The translations under genes and the position numbers were made by a program. The notes beneath the pieces are model-generated. The model ran no database searches. It had not been told where the DNA came from and saw only the letters and a list, made by a program, of their open reading frames with translations. Below are positions 1-6,596 of a stretch of 15,362 nucleotides of DNA, piece after piece (positions within the stretch are counted from its first letter, which is position 1; the number at the start of each line of letters is the position of its first letter). This DNA is from Candidatus Eiseniibacteriota bacterium (GTDB lineage: Bacteria; Joyebacterota; Joyebacteria; Joyebacterales; Joyebacteraceae): positions 1-15,362 of the forward strand of contig JAUWRQ010000002.1 of assembly GCA_030610515.1 (NCBI GenBank), read 5' to 3'.

Positions 1-753
1 CAGCAGCGCCTCGTGTCCGCCGGGCACTTCAATCCTCCGAGTCGTAGGGTCAAGTGTAGCGAAGAGAAGATCCACCGACAGGACAGCGGCGTCGCTCAGG
101 GCGTTCATGAGCGTCGACTTGCCTGCGTTCGTGTAGCCGACGAGCGCCACGCGCGTCGTCCCACTTCGTCGCTTGCGCTGCTCCGCACGATCGACCTCGA
201 CGCCCTTCAGGACCTTCTTGAGGATGCGGATGCGCTCTCTGACCGCACGGCGATCGCTCTCGAGCTGCGTCTCACCGGGACCGCGCGTGCCTATCCCGCC
301 ACCCAGCCGCTCGAGGTGGTTCCAGAGGCGACGGAGACGCGGCAACTCGTACTCGCACTGCGCGAGCTCCACCTGCGCTCGGGCAACCTTCGTCTGGGCG
401 CGGCGCGCGAAGATATCGAGGATGAGCTCAGTGCGGTCGATGACCTTGATGTCGGTGGCGTTCTCGATCTCCCTCCCCTGGGCGGGCCTCAGGTCGTCGT
501 CGAAGATGAGGAGGTTCGCGTCGTGCACTGACGCCGCGGCAGCTATCCGCTCTATCATCCCGCTACCGACGTAGGTCTTGCCGTCTATGCGCGTCCTGTT
601 CTGGACGAACTTATCTACGACCGTCGCACGCGCCGTCCGCGCGAGCTGCGCCAGCTCGTCGAGCGACTCGTGCTCGTCGTCGACGGTCGTGTCCGGTAGG
701 CTAACGCCAACGAGAATCGCTCGTTCGTCCTTGGGTACGTACTTCTTCTTGAT
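1..753 (-). CDS. hflX: Ribosome-associated GTPase HflX (3' part missing, ATC start)
   Basis: HflX is a GTPase that splits stalled or hibernating 70S ribosomes in the cytosol. Seen: 251 codons reading off the left edge. The N-terminal HflX domain includes VGSGMIERI and IFDDDLRPAQ, followed by the coiled linker and the signature GIGTRGPGETQLESDRR. The G1 loop GYTNAGKS lies at residues 206-213, and the switch region has FATLDPTTRR. Family members are usually about 400-430 aa, so the rest of the G domain is outside the window. Start: the frame is closed upstream by the stop of the lipoprotein gene (TAG, 778-780), and no ATG, GTG or TTG occurs before the conserved domain. ATC at 751-753 lies 5 bases after GGGAGG and gives a natural N-terminus (KKKYVPKDERAIL). 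A start at Met in VGSGMIE would delete conserved sequence. Last gene of a three-gene cluster, 24 bases after its neighbour. Identity is very secure; the start is less so. Confidence 0.93.
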   Translation of the reverse strand, partial: MKKKYVPKDERAILVGVSLPDTTVDDEHESLDELAQLARTARATVVDKFVQNRTRIDGKTYVGSGMIERIAAAASVHDANLLIFDDDLRPAQGREIENATDIKVIDRTELILDIFARRAQTKVARAQVELAQCEYELPRLRRLWNHLERLGGGIGTRGPGETQLESDRRAVRERIRILKKVLKGVEVDRAEQRKRRSGTTRVALVGYTNAGKSTLMNALSDAAVLSVDLLFATLDPTTRRIEVPGGHEALL

Positions 754-777
754 GGTGTCCTCCCAGTTGCCGTCTAT

Positions 778-1263
778 CTAGAAGTCAATCTCTACGCCCT
801 TGGCCTCCGGGCCCTGGAACTCGCCCGACTCGGAGAAGTCGAAGGTCTTCGAGAGAACGCCGGAACTCACCTTGACCTTCCCGGTGAGCTTCCAGGAGTG
901 TTCCCGCCCGTCCAGGTACTCGCCGATTCCCTTCCCAATGCCGGTCCAGGTCACAGTGAACGGGATGCTCACCTCGACGGTCTCCCCCGCGGGGACGTGG
1001 ACATCTGCGGTGCGGACACCCGTGGCGATCTCGGTGTCGTCGACATCGACCCGGTACTCCAACCTCCCAATGTCGGCGCCGAAATCGTTCGTGTTCGTGA
1101 CATCGACCAGCAGTGTGAGCTCGACCCCATCAGTTGAGATGCCATCGATATCGATGGAGTTGAGAACAACCTTGGGTGCCTCGACCGTCGCGCACGAGGT
1201 TACGAGGACCGCCAAGGCGATCGTCGTCAGTGTGAGCGCACGTTCTCTCGGCGATATGTTCAT
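778..1263 (-). CDS. LEA type 2 (WHy-domain) lipoprotein
   Basis: A 161-residue predicted lipoprotein. Residues 8-20 are a hydrophobic signal segment, and the lipobox VTSC places the lipidated cysteine at C24. The remainder is a single beta-rich domain (about residues 32-155). Its pattern VDVTNTNDFGADIGRLEYRV, followed by VPAGETVEVSIPFTV, matches the LEA14/WHy family, whose members bind or stabilise other macromolecules under stress. No enzymatic role is expected. The start ATG at 1261-1263 has AAGGAG seven bases upstream. It sits 41 bases after the hydrogenase-protease-like gene and 24 bases before hflX, so the three are probably co-transcribed. The stop TAG is in the same frame as hflX. Family placement is from pattern recognition and is fairly sure; the biological role is unknown. 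Confidence 0.78.
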   Translation of the reverse strand: MNISPRERALTLTTIALAVLVTSCATVEAPKVVLNSIDIDGISTDGVELTLLVDVTNTNDFGADIGRLEYRVDVDDTEIATGVRTADVHVPAGETVEVSIPFTVTWTGIGKGIGEYLDGREHSWKLTGKVKVSSGVLSKTFDFSESGEFQGPEAKGVEIDF

Positions 1264-1304
1264 CGGCGGACTCCTTCTTGCTCAGGATTCTTCGTCGCAA
1301 CTGC

Positions 1305-1769
1305 TCAGCCGCTCTCCTTCAGGAGCTCACCAAGTTCTGCCGCGAGCTCGGTCACGGCCCGGGCAACCTCCGGGCACATCGTTCCCCCGAGTGCCGTCGA
1401 CGCCGCCTGGATGGCCGCGAGATGCACGTCCGCCCCCGTGGCTTCAGACAAGAGCCGCATGAACATGGACAGCGGAGGCGCGTGCGTACCCATCATGAGT
1501 CCGCCCACGTCATCGCGTCCCGCGATGCGGACCTCCCCGGGCTCTCCCCCGAAGTCGGCCGCGTCGATGAGCAGGACCGTATCCGGGTTCGCCCGCCTCA
1601 CAGGGCCCATGAAGTGTTCCGGCGCCTGTCCGCCGTCGAAGACGCGGTCCGGGAACCGTGACCTGAGGGCCTCCGCCACTGCCGGGCCCGCGGCGTCGTC
1701 GGCCTTGAGCGCGTGGCCGACGCCGAGGACAACGATGCGGCCATGGGCGATGTCCGAAAGCTTGGTAAT
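1305..1769 (-). CDS. HycI/HupD-type hydrogenase maturation endopeptidase (ATT start)
   Basis: This family removes a C-terminal peptide from the large subunit of [NiFe] hydrogenases after nickel insertion, in the cytosol. The 154-residue reading from ATT shows the whole family plan: VLGVGHALKADDAAGP (residues 14-29), GGQAPE (46-51), LLIDAADFGGEPGEV (66-80) and GTHAPPL (94-100), then AAIQAAS and a C-terminal helix. The three nickel-sensing ligands of HybD/HycI correspond to D25, D69 and H96, all present. The length is normal. Start: the first in-frame GTG (1677-1679) lies after the essential GVGHALKADD motif, so initiation must be upstream. The frame opens after tandem TAG codons, and the only sensible initiator is ATT at 1767-1769, seven bases after AGGGGAG. 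ATG at 1742-1744 is out of frame. No hydrogenase subunits are visible nearby, so the substrate is unknown. Confidence 0.82.
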   Translation of the reverse strand: MTKLSDIAHGRIVVLGVGHALKADDAAGPAVAEALRSRFPDRVFDGGQAPEHFMGPVRRANPDTVLLIDAADFGGEPGEVRIAGRDDVGGLMMGTHAPPLSMFMRLLSEATGADVHLAAIQAASTALGGTMCPEVARAVTELAAELGELLKESG

Positions 1770-1860
1770 GGCGTGTCTCCCCTACTAACACAGGTTGAAT
1801 GGATCGAGAGTAGGTCGGAGGCGGGCGGTTGCGCCAACGGGTTGCCCCGGCCTAGCGTCC

Positions 1861-1881
1861 GGCCGCCCGTCGCCGGCGGCC
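1861..1881. other. GC-rich inverted repeat in intergenic region
   Basis: A perfect 7-bp inverted repeat, GGCCGCC and GGCGGCC separated by CGTCGCC, lies in the 273-base gap between the hydrogenase-protease-like gene and the C39-peptidase gene, both minus-strand genes. On the plus strand it is followed by CTTCTGTTCC, a weak T-rich tail, but no plus-strand gene ends here. It could be part of the hycI-like gene's upstream control region, or chance structure in GC-rich DNA. No convincing -35/-10 pair was found in this gap. Confidence 0.3.
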
Positions 1882-2007
1882 CTTCTGTTCCACCCGAGTT
1901 AACCACACGGACGCACAAGACTCCAGAACGGCCGTGGCGCGGCGGCACGCACGTCGCGGCCCGTCACCGGTATCTCTCGGCGCCGGGCCGCGGCTGAGTC
2001 GTCACAG

Positions 2008-2035
2008 CGCCCCCTCCACCGAAAGCGGGAGGGCG
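2008..2035 (-). terminator. Possible terminator hairpin after the C39-like peptidase gene
   Basis: Beginning 7 bases past the TAA of the peptidase gene, CGCCC-TCC can pair with GGA-GGGCG (8 pairs, a two-base bulge, loop of about 12). The stem is strong, but no T-run follows on the minus strand. It may therefore be a Rho-assisted or 3'-end-stabilising hairpin rather than a classical intrinsic terminator. Confidence 0.35.
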
Positions 2036-2042
2036 TATGCCA

Positions 2043-4286
2043 TTATCTGATCAGCACCACCTTCCTCGCCCGCTGCTCGCCAGCGGCTGCAAGTCGGGCG
2101 AAGTAGACTCCGGACGAGACCGGCTTCCCAGCTCTGTCCCTTCCGTCCCACACGGCCAGCGTTCGCCCGGCGTCAGCCTCTCCGCTGAACACGACCGCCA
2201 CCAGTCTACCGCTCACATCAAAGATCGAGAGTTCTGCGAATCCAGCCTTCGGAAGTGCGAAGGTCAGCCCGATGCTGCTGTCAGAGGGGTTGGGCGTGGG
2301 TGGCGCCAGCGCCACCTCAGCAACGTCCTCGTCGTCCGGGATGCCGGTCCCTGTCGTCCACACAAGGAACGTGATTCCACCGGTCCTCAGAAGGAACTCT
2401 CCGTCCGTCGTGTAGAGGTCCTCGAACACGTCGACCATCCCGATGCCTGGATCCCCCACGTCGAGCGCCAGCATCCGCGAGTTCATCTCCTCGGGCCCCA
2501 TGATGAGCGAGTCCATCCCGGCTGGAATCAGTTGCGCGTACCACGTAGATGGAAGCGACGTCTCCATCCTGGTCACGACAACCCTCTCGTCGGGGTCCGG
2601 GTTCCCGTACCAGAACTCCAGAAGCGTCCCCATGTACGGATCGATCTCCAGCTGATGCACGCACTTGCACGCAAGGTTCCCGTCCGTCTCGACCCATAGA
2701 TCGTCCGGGTAGTCCCCGTCACCGTGGAGCTCCACGAAGAAGTCGTAGTACGGCTGCGAGAAGCTGTTGTACCCGGAGGCCATGAAACCAACAGGGCTTG
2801 TCGTCAGAGTCTCGCCAGGAGCGACGACCGGGACCATCGTCATCCCGAATGGCATGAGCTCCGGCTGACCTGAGAAATGCACGAGGCTGGGATCCCCCGA
2901 GTCGAAGTCCACGTAGACGTTCGTCACGGGGAGGATGCCCTGGTTTCTGATCTCGGCCGAGAAGTCGTTCGGAACGCCCGGCGCGTAGTGGTGCGGGTGA
3001 CTGAGCAGGTGCTTCCCGTGCCACCACCGCCACCGCGGGATGTCGCAGCACACGACGTCACCGGCCTGGGGCGGCGGGACGTGCACGGTGTCGCTCACGA
3101 CGCTGCCGATGTCGTCACTGTAGCCGCCGTACGAGGTCGAGCTCTCGGAGAGCTCGCCCCACGTGTCGACAATCACGTCGCTCGTTCCCCACGCGGTCGT
3201 GACGCAGTTCCAGTTCTTGAGATCCGTGTCGCCGCTCTGTGCCACGTCGAACCCTATGACCTGGGTTTGCCCCTGCGCGAGCGTGGCGACGATCGGGAAG
3301 GCCCCGGTGAACACGATGCGTCCCTTCGTCGTGTCCATCACCGTACCCGTACCCATCGTCGGGAGTTTGTCATCGTACGTCGCTTGCCCGCTGATCTGGA
3401 AGCCGTTCGGGTTGATGGACCCAAGCTGGGGAACCCCGACACTCGACCCCCAGGGCGCAATGAAGAGGAAGTCCCCCGTCCACATGTAGTTCCAGAACGT
3501 GTCCTGATTGGCCACTTGGAAGGCCCCGAAGGTGGGGCAATGGAGCTGGAAGAGATTGCGCGCCGGACGGTCATCGTAACCCACAAGGACGACCGAGTGC
3601 CCCGAGACAGTGTCCTCAACATTCTCGTAGTCGGACTCGTTTGCCTGCGATTCGAGCGAGTCCGGGATCACGACGTCACGGCCCATCGTGTTGGCGTAGA
3701 CGTTCACAATGAGCGGGTAGTCCGCAGCACTCCGCGTCCTGAGCTGCTGGCGCGTCCACCCCTCATCGAACCAGTTCCCTTCGATGCCCACGAACCCGTA
3801 GCGCGCCCCCCTGGGACCCGCGGTTCGCCACGAGTACCCGCCGCCGGGGGGAACGACGTAGTTGACCCCGGGGTTGGCCGGCCATCCTCCGGACGCCGAC
3901 GAGAAGTGGACGGCGCGTCTGGCGTCATCGATGTACGTCCCCGACCACGCGCTGGCGCCCTGTGAGTCGTTCGTGTTCGCAACGGCGGCAATCTCCATCT
4001 GGGGCCAGGGCTTCTGCGCGCCGTGGCCGGCAGAGGCGCCCTCCAAGTAGTGGAAGACCATCTCCATGCACGCGCACGTACAAAAGCCATTGGGAGTGAC
4101 GGCGTTTCCTGGTTCCGGGGGAAGGTTGCCAAGCTTGGGGTCGTTCTGTGGGAGTTGGCTGTGGTACGGAACTACGATCATGTGGGACAGCTGCGCGGCC
4201 GCGGTGGCGGCAAGCAGGAAGAGAGGAACGAGCAGTACGGGCAGCCACCGGCGGGCGGGCGCGGATGAATCGCGCTTGTAGCGCAT
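2043..4286 (-). CDS. Secreted C39-like cysteine peptidase with FlgD/T9SS-type C-terminal Ig domain
   Basis: A 747-residue exported protein. Residues 1-31 form a signal peptide with an RR-containing start, the hydrophobic stretch LPVLLVPLFLLAA and an ATAAAQ cleavage region. Residues 36-280 look like a papain-fold C39-type peptidase domain. GFCTCACMEMVFHYLEG holds the likely nucleophile (C69 by alignment, with C71 and C73 close by), and GHSVVLVGYDD supplies the histidine (H230). The place where relatives have Asp-Pro is LHCPTFG here, so the third catalytic residue is unclear. Residues about 435-520 look like a CARDB/Ig-like module. Residues 663-747 are a FlgD-like Ig tail (PTPNPSDSS, LSIFDVSGRLV, WDGRDRAGKPVSSGVYFARL), typical of secreted FCB-group proteins. 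Start ATG 4284-4286 is preceded by AAGGAGG six bases upstream; a longer reading exists but would put the signal peptide internally. The substrate is unknown. Peptidase activity is inferred from motifs only. Confidence 0.8.
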   Translation of the reverse strand: MRYKRDSSAPARRWLPVLLVPLFLLAATAAAQLSHMIVVPYHSQLPQNDPKLGNLPPEPGNAVTPNGFCTCACMEMVFHYLEGASAGHGAQKPWPQMEIAAVANTNDSQGASAWSGTYIDDARRAVHFSSASGGWPANPGVNYVVPPGGGYSWRTAGPRGARYGFVGIEGNWFDEGWTRQQLRTRSAADYPLIVNVYANTMGRDVVIPDSLESQANESDYENVEDTVSGHSVVLVGYDDRPARNLFQLHCPTFGAFQVANQDTFWNYMWTGDFLFIAPWGSSVGVPQLGSINPNGFQISGQATYDDKLPTMGTGTVMDTTKGRIVFTGAFPIVATLAQGQTQVIGFDVAQSGDTDLKNWNCVTTAWGTSDVIVDTWGELSESSTSYGGYSDDIGSVVSDTVHVPPPQAGDVVCCDIPRWRWWHGKHLLSHPHHYAPGVPNDFSAEIRNQGILPVTNVYVDFDSGDPSLVHFSGQPELMPFGMTMVPVVAPGETLTTSPVGFMASGYNSFSQPYYDFFVELHGDGDYPDDLWVETDGNLACKCVHQLEIDPYMGTLLEFWYGNPDPDERVVVTRMETSLPSTWYAQLIPAGMDSLIMGPEEMNSRMLALDVGDPGIGMVDVFEDLYTTDGEFLLRTGGITFLVWTTGTGIPDDEDVAEVALAPPTPNPSDSSIGLTFALPKAGFAELSIFDVSGRLVAVVFSGEADAGRTLAVWDGRDRAGKPVSSGVYFARLAAAGEQRARKVVLIR

Positions 4287-4667
4287 GACGCCCTCCTTCT
4301 TTGGAGTCCTCTTGCGTTCTTCGGTGGGCGTCTCGCTGCAAACAGGGGCTAGTGAGGACGATCCGGAGCGACACCGGCGAGGCGCGCGAGGCGCCCTCCG
4401 CACATCGTGGGGGAGCGACGGGGGTCAGGGGTCGTTCCAACTGATGAGTATAGCTCATTATCGTCCCGGAGGCAAGAGCGAAATCTGAGGGAGCAGCATG
4501 GGCAACACGCGGGATCGGGTTCTGCCCGCACCGGATATCGGCCGAAGTTGCGGCGCCAGACCGGCCATGGTACCGTCCTTTCAATCGGCCGTCCCGCGCA
4601 CGCCCGCGGAGAGACGGCGCTCGACACATAGGCGCCCCTTGGCCTCCGGATCGCGGGAGCACATGGA
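4287..4667. other. Divergent intergenic region (381 bp)
   Basis: The region lies between the minus-strand C39-like peptidase gene and the plus-strand nucleoside phosphorylase gene. It contains the minus-strand promoter described separately, which gives that gene a 5' leader of about 150 bases. A 5-bp stem (GGCGC/GCGCC, 4381-4395) lies in the leader. No conserved small RNA, riboswitch or coding sequence was recognised, and the short open frames on both strands lack ribosome binding sites. A plus-strand promoter is expected but no convincing pair of boxes was found. Confidence 0.6.
4447..4475 (-). promoter_or_regulatory. Sigma70-type promoter of the C39-like peptidase gene, with overlapping inverted repeat
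   Basis: On the minus strand, TTGCCT (4470-4475, 4 of 6 matches to consensus) is followed after exactly 17 bases by TATACT (4447-4452, 5 of 6). The predicted transcription start is near 4440, leaving a leader of about 150 bases before the ATG at 4286. The inverted repeat ATGAG-TATAG-CTCAT (4444-4458) is centred on the -10 box and could be a small operator. This AT-rich patch stands out in GC-rich surroundings. Boxes and spacing are seen directly; function is inferred. Confidence 0.55.
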
Positions 4668-5435
4668 ATGAACGAGAACCCCATCCCCCTCCTCGAGTAC
4701 GACTCGTCACCCAGGGCCGTCACCGAGCCCTCGGACCACATCCGGCCGATCGACGCGCCGGAGCACTGCGTGCCGTGCTTCTTCCAAGACGTGATCGATG
4801 GGCTCCATGAGCAGGGCAGGCTCACGGAGATCGCGGCGATGGGCTCGGAAATGGGACGCCATCCGCTCTACGAGCTCGATCTCGACGGGCGGAGGCTGGC
4901 CGTGTTCCAGCCCGGGGTCACCGCTCCGTTCGCCGCGGCAATGCTCGAGGAGGTCATCTGTTTTGGGTGCCGCAAGTTCGTAGCCTGCGGGGGCGCCGGC
5001 GTGCTCCTTCCTGACATACACGTCGGCCACGTCATCGTTCCAACCTCAGCAGTCAGGGATGAAGGCACGTCCTACCACTACCTCCCGGCGGGACGGGAGG
5101 CCGCACCCTCTGCCGAGGCGCTCGCGGCCATAGAGACCGTTCTAGAGGAACGGGGCGTTGAGTATCTGAGAGGCAAGGTCTGGACGACCGACGCCATCTA
5201 CCGGGAAACGCGGACCAGGGTGGAGAGGCGCCGCGACCAGGGGTGCATAGCCGTCGAGATGGAAGCGGCGGCCTTCTTTGCCGTAGCGCAGTTCCGCGGT
5301 GTTCCGTTCGGGCAGCTCCTGTACGGTGGCGACGACGTGAGCGGTGAGGAGTGGGACCGCCGCGACTGGCAGAAGCACCGTACGGTCCGCGAGGAGCTTC
5401 TCTGGCTCGCCGCTGAGGCGTGCCTGAGGCTGTAG
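4668..5435 (+). CDS. Nucleoside phosphorylase family protein (uridine/purine phosphorylase fold)
   Basis: A 255-residue cytosolic enzyme of the PNP/UDP phosphorylase family, which cleaves nucleosides with phosphate to free base and ribose-1-phosphate. Recognisable parts in order: GVTAPFAAAMLEE (residues 83-95, phosphate/substrate-loop region), ACGGAGVLLPDIHVGHVIVP (106-125), the DEGTSYHYLP loop (131-140), VWTTDAIYRET (171-181), CIAVEMEAAAFFAVA (193-207) whose VEMEAA motif binds ribose, and GDDVSG (221-226), near the usual catalytic Asp. The length matches the family. Start: ATG 4668 follows GGGAG by eight bases. A two-codon open frame (ATG GAA TGA, 4663-4671) overlaps this start codon. The substrate (uridine, purine or other nucleoside) cannot be fixed from sequence alone. 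It is the first of three plus-strand genes and is probably co-transcribed with the acetyltransferase 38 bases downstream. Confidence 0.82.
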   Translation: MNENPIPLLEYDSSPRAVTEPSDHIRPIDAPEHCVPCFFQDVIDGLHEQGRLTEIAAMGSEMGRHPLYELDLDGRRLAVFQPGVTAPFAAAMLEEVICFGCRKFVACGGAGVLLPDIHVGHVIVPTSAVRDEGTSYHYLPAGREAAPSAEALAAIETVLEERGVEYLRGKVWTTDAIYRETRTRVERRRDQGCIAVEMEAAAFFAVAQFRGVPFGQLLYGGDDVSGEEWDRRDWQKHRTVREELLWLAAEACLRL

Positions 5436-5473
5436 CAGCGCTGCAACGTCCAAGGACGACGCGAGAGGAACCT

Positions 5474-6040
5474 ATGGGAGACATCTTCCTGCCCCTGAGA
5501 ACCGAGCGCCTGGTACTCCGCGACTTCGTCGAGAGGGATTGGAGCGCCGTGCACGAGTACGGCTCGGACCCGGATGTCGTCACGTTCATGCCGTGGGGAC
5601 CGAACTCCGAAGAGGACACGCGCGCTTTCATTGAGAGCGCACTGGCATCACAACGTGAGGAGTCCCGCGACAAATTCGAACTCGCGGTGACGCTCGCTGA
5701 CAGCGGCCGCCTGATCGGAGGTTGCGGCATCAGGGTCTCGGCGCCATCCGACAGGGGCGCGGACATGGGCTACTGCCTAAGGCGCGACCATTGGGGACTG
5801 GGCCTGGGAACCGGAGCTTCGCGGGCGATCGTCCGGTTCGGGTTCGAGCAGCTCGGACTCCACCGCATCATTGCGACGTGCGACGTTGAGAACCGCGCGT
5901 CCGCGCGCGTGCTCGAGAAGATCGGCATGCGGAGAGAGGCTCACTTCAGGGCGGACTCGGCGATACGCGGCGAGTGGAGAGACTCATACCTCTACGCAAT
6001 CCTCGAGGATGAGTGGAGGGCTCAACGTGGAAACAGGTAG
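5474..6040 (+). CDS. GNAT family N-acetyltransferase (RimJ/RimL-like)
   Basis: A 188-residue acetyl-CoA-dependent acetyltransferase of the Acetyltransf_3 group, whose members acetylate ribosomal protein N-termini, amino sugars or small amines. The opening LRTERLVLRDFVERDW is the usual first strand and helix. Motif A, RRDHWGLGLGTGASRAIV (residues 103-120), carries the pyrophosphate-binding GLGLG loop. IIATCDVENRASARVLEKIG (132-151) is the typical motif B with the conserved Asn. The chosen ATG at 5474 has GAGAGGA a few bases upstream; an in-frame upstream start at 5420 would overlap the phosphorylase gene and add 18 unfamiliar residues. It ends inside the start of the DUF1648 gene (14-base overlap). 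The specific substrate is unknown. Confidence 0.87.
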   Translation: MGDIFLPLRTERLVLRDFVERDWSAVHEYGSDPDVVTFMPWGPNSEEDTRAFIESALASQREESRDKFELAVTLADSGRLIGGCGIRVSAPSDRGADMGYCLRRDHWGLGLGTGASRAIVRFGFEQLGLHRIIATCDVENRASARVLEKIGMRREAHFRADSAIRGEWRDSYLYAILEDEWRAQRGNR

Positions 6041-6581
6041 CTACGACGGAGAGAGATCGACCGGCGGTCGCGTGGAAACCGACAGAACACCGCTCACGGT
6101 CCTGCTGGCCCTGGCGGCGCTCGCGGCTATCCAGCTCATCCACCACTACCTCCACCTCCCCGGTACGCTGGCGACGCACTTCGGATTTGGAGGTCAGGCC
6201 GACGGGTGGACCGATAAGCCGAGCTTCTTCATCATCTACGGAATCGTCGAGCTGGCGATCGTTGTAGGAGCGTTCCTCATAGCGCGCTTCGCTGCGAGGT
6301 TCCCAACGGGGGCGCTCAACATCCCCAACCGCGACTACTGGTTGGAGCCCGAGAGACGCCCCGTGAGCCTCAAGTTCATATGGAGTCAGGTCCTCTGGAT
6401 CGAGGCTGCGACCCTCGCGTTCCTGATCGCCATTGCCGAGATCATCTTCCGTGCCAACCTCAGCCCCGCTCCGTCTGAGCTCCCGGAGGAGTTCGTGGTC
6501 GTTCTGGTCGTATTCGTCGTCGTGATGGCGTGGCTATCGCTCCGGATCGTCAGGAGGTTCCGGGGACCCCGCACGGAATAG
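6027..6581 (+). CDS. DUF1648-family four-helix membrane protein
   Basis: A 184-residue predicted integral inner-membrane protein. Transmembrane segments lie at about residues 23-42, 67-90, 117-141 and 155-175. Between the first two is the DUF1648 signature LPGTLATHFGFGGQADGW (residues 44-61), followed after the second by LNIPNRDYWLEPERR (97-111), a pattern shared by DUF1648 proteins. Some relatives are SdpI-type immunity or signal-transduction proteins, but nothing here shows that role. Start: GTG 6027 has GGAGG seven bases upstream inside the end of the acetyltransferase gene, giving a 14-base overlap that suggests translational coupling. An in-frame ATG at 6009 is the alternative. The gene ends 15 bases from the convergent DUF4097-like gene. 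Confidence 0.75.
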   Translation: METGSYDGERSTGGRVETDRTPLTVLLALAALAAIQLIHHYLHLPGTLATHFGFGGQADGWTDKPSFFIIYGIVELAIVVGAFLIARFAARFPTGALNIPNRDYWLEPERRPVSLKFIWSQVLWIEAATLAFLIAIAEIIFRANLSPAPSELPEEFVVVLVVFVVVMAWLSLRIVRRFRGPRTE

Positions 6582-6596
6582 ACCGCGGCCCGGAAC

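Noticed and set aside
751..780. Read-through of TAG to fuse the LEA lipoprotein with HflX, which is in the same frame
   Set aside because: A lipoprotein joined to a cytosolic GTPase makes no sense, and a fresh ribosome binding site lies between them.
13..781. Plus-strand open frames opposite hflX
   Set aside because: They are antisense to a clear HflX with its GTP-binding loop; no independent evidence for coding.
2877..3965. A 362-codon plus-strand open frame opposite the C39-like peptidase gene
   Set aside because: It is antisense to a gene with signal peptide, catalytic motifs and a tail domain; its translation is low in plausible structure and matches no family.
4287..4403. A 39-residue N-terminal extension of the C39-like peptidase
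   Set aside because: It would bury the signal peptide. ATG at 4284-4286 has an ideal AAGGAGG, and the extension is itself the leader of the predicted transcript.
4551..4585. Possible plus-strand promoter TTGCGG-17-TACCGT before the nucleoside phosphorylase gene
   Set aside because: Both boxes match only 3 of 6 consensus positions; spacing alone is not enough in GC-rich DNA.
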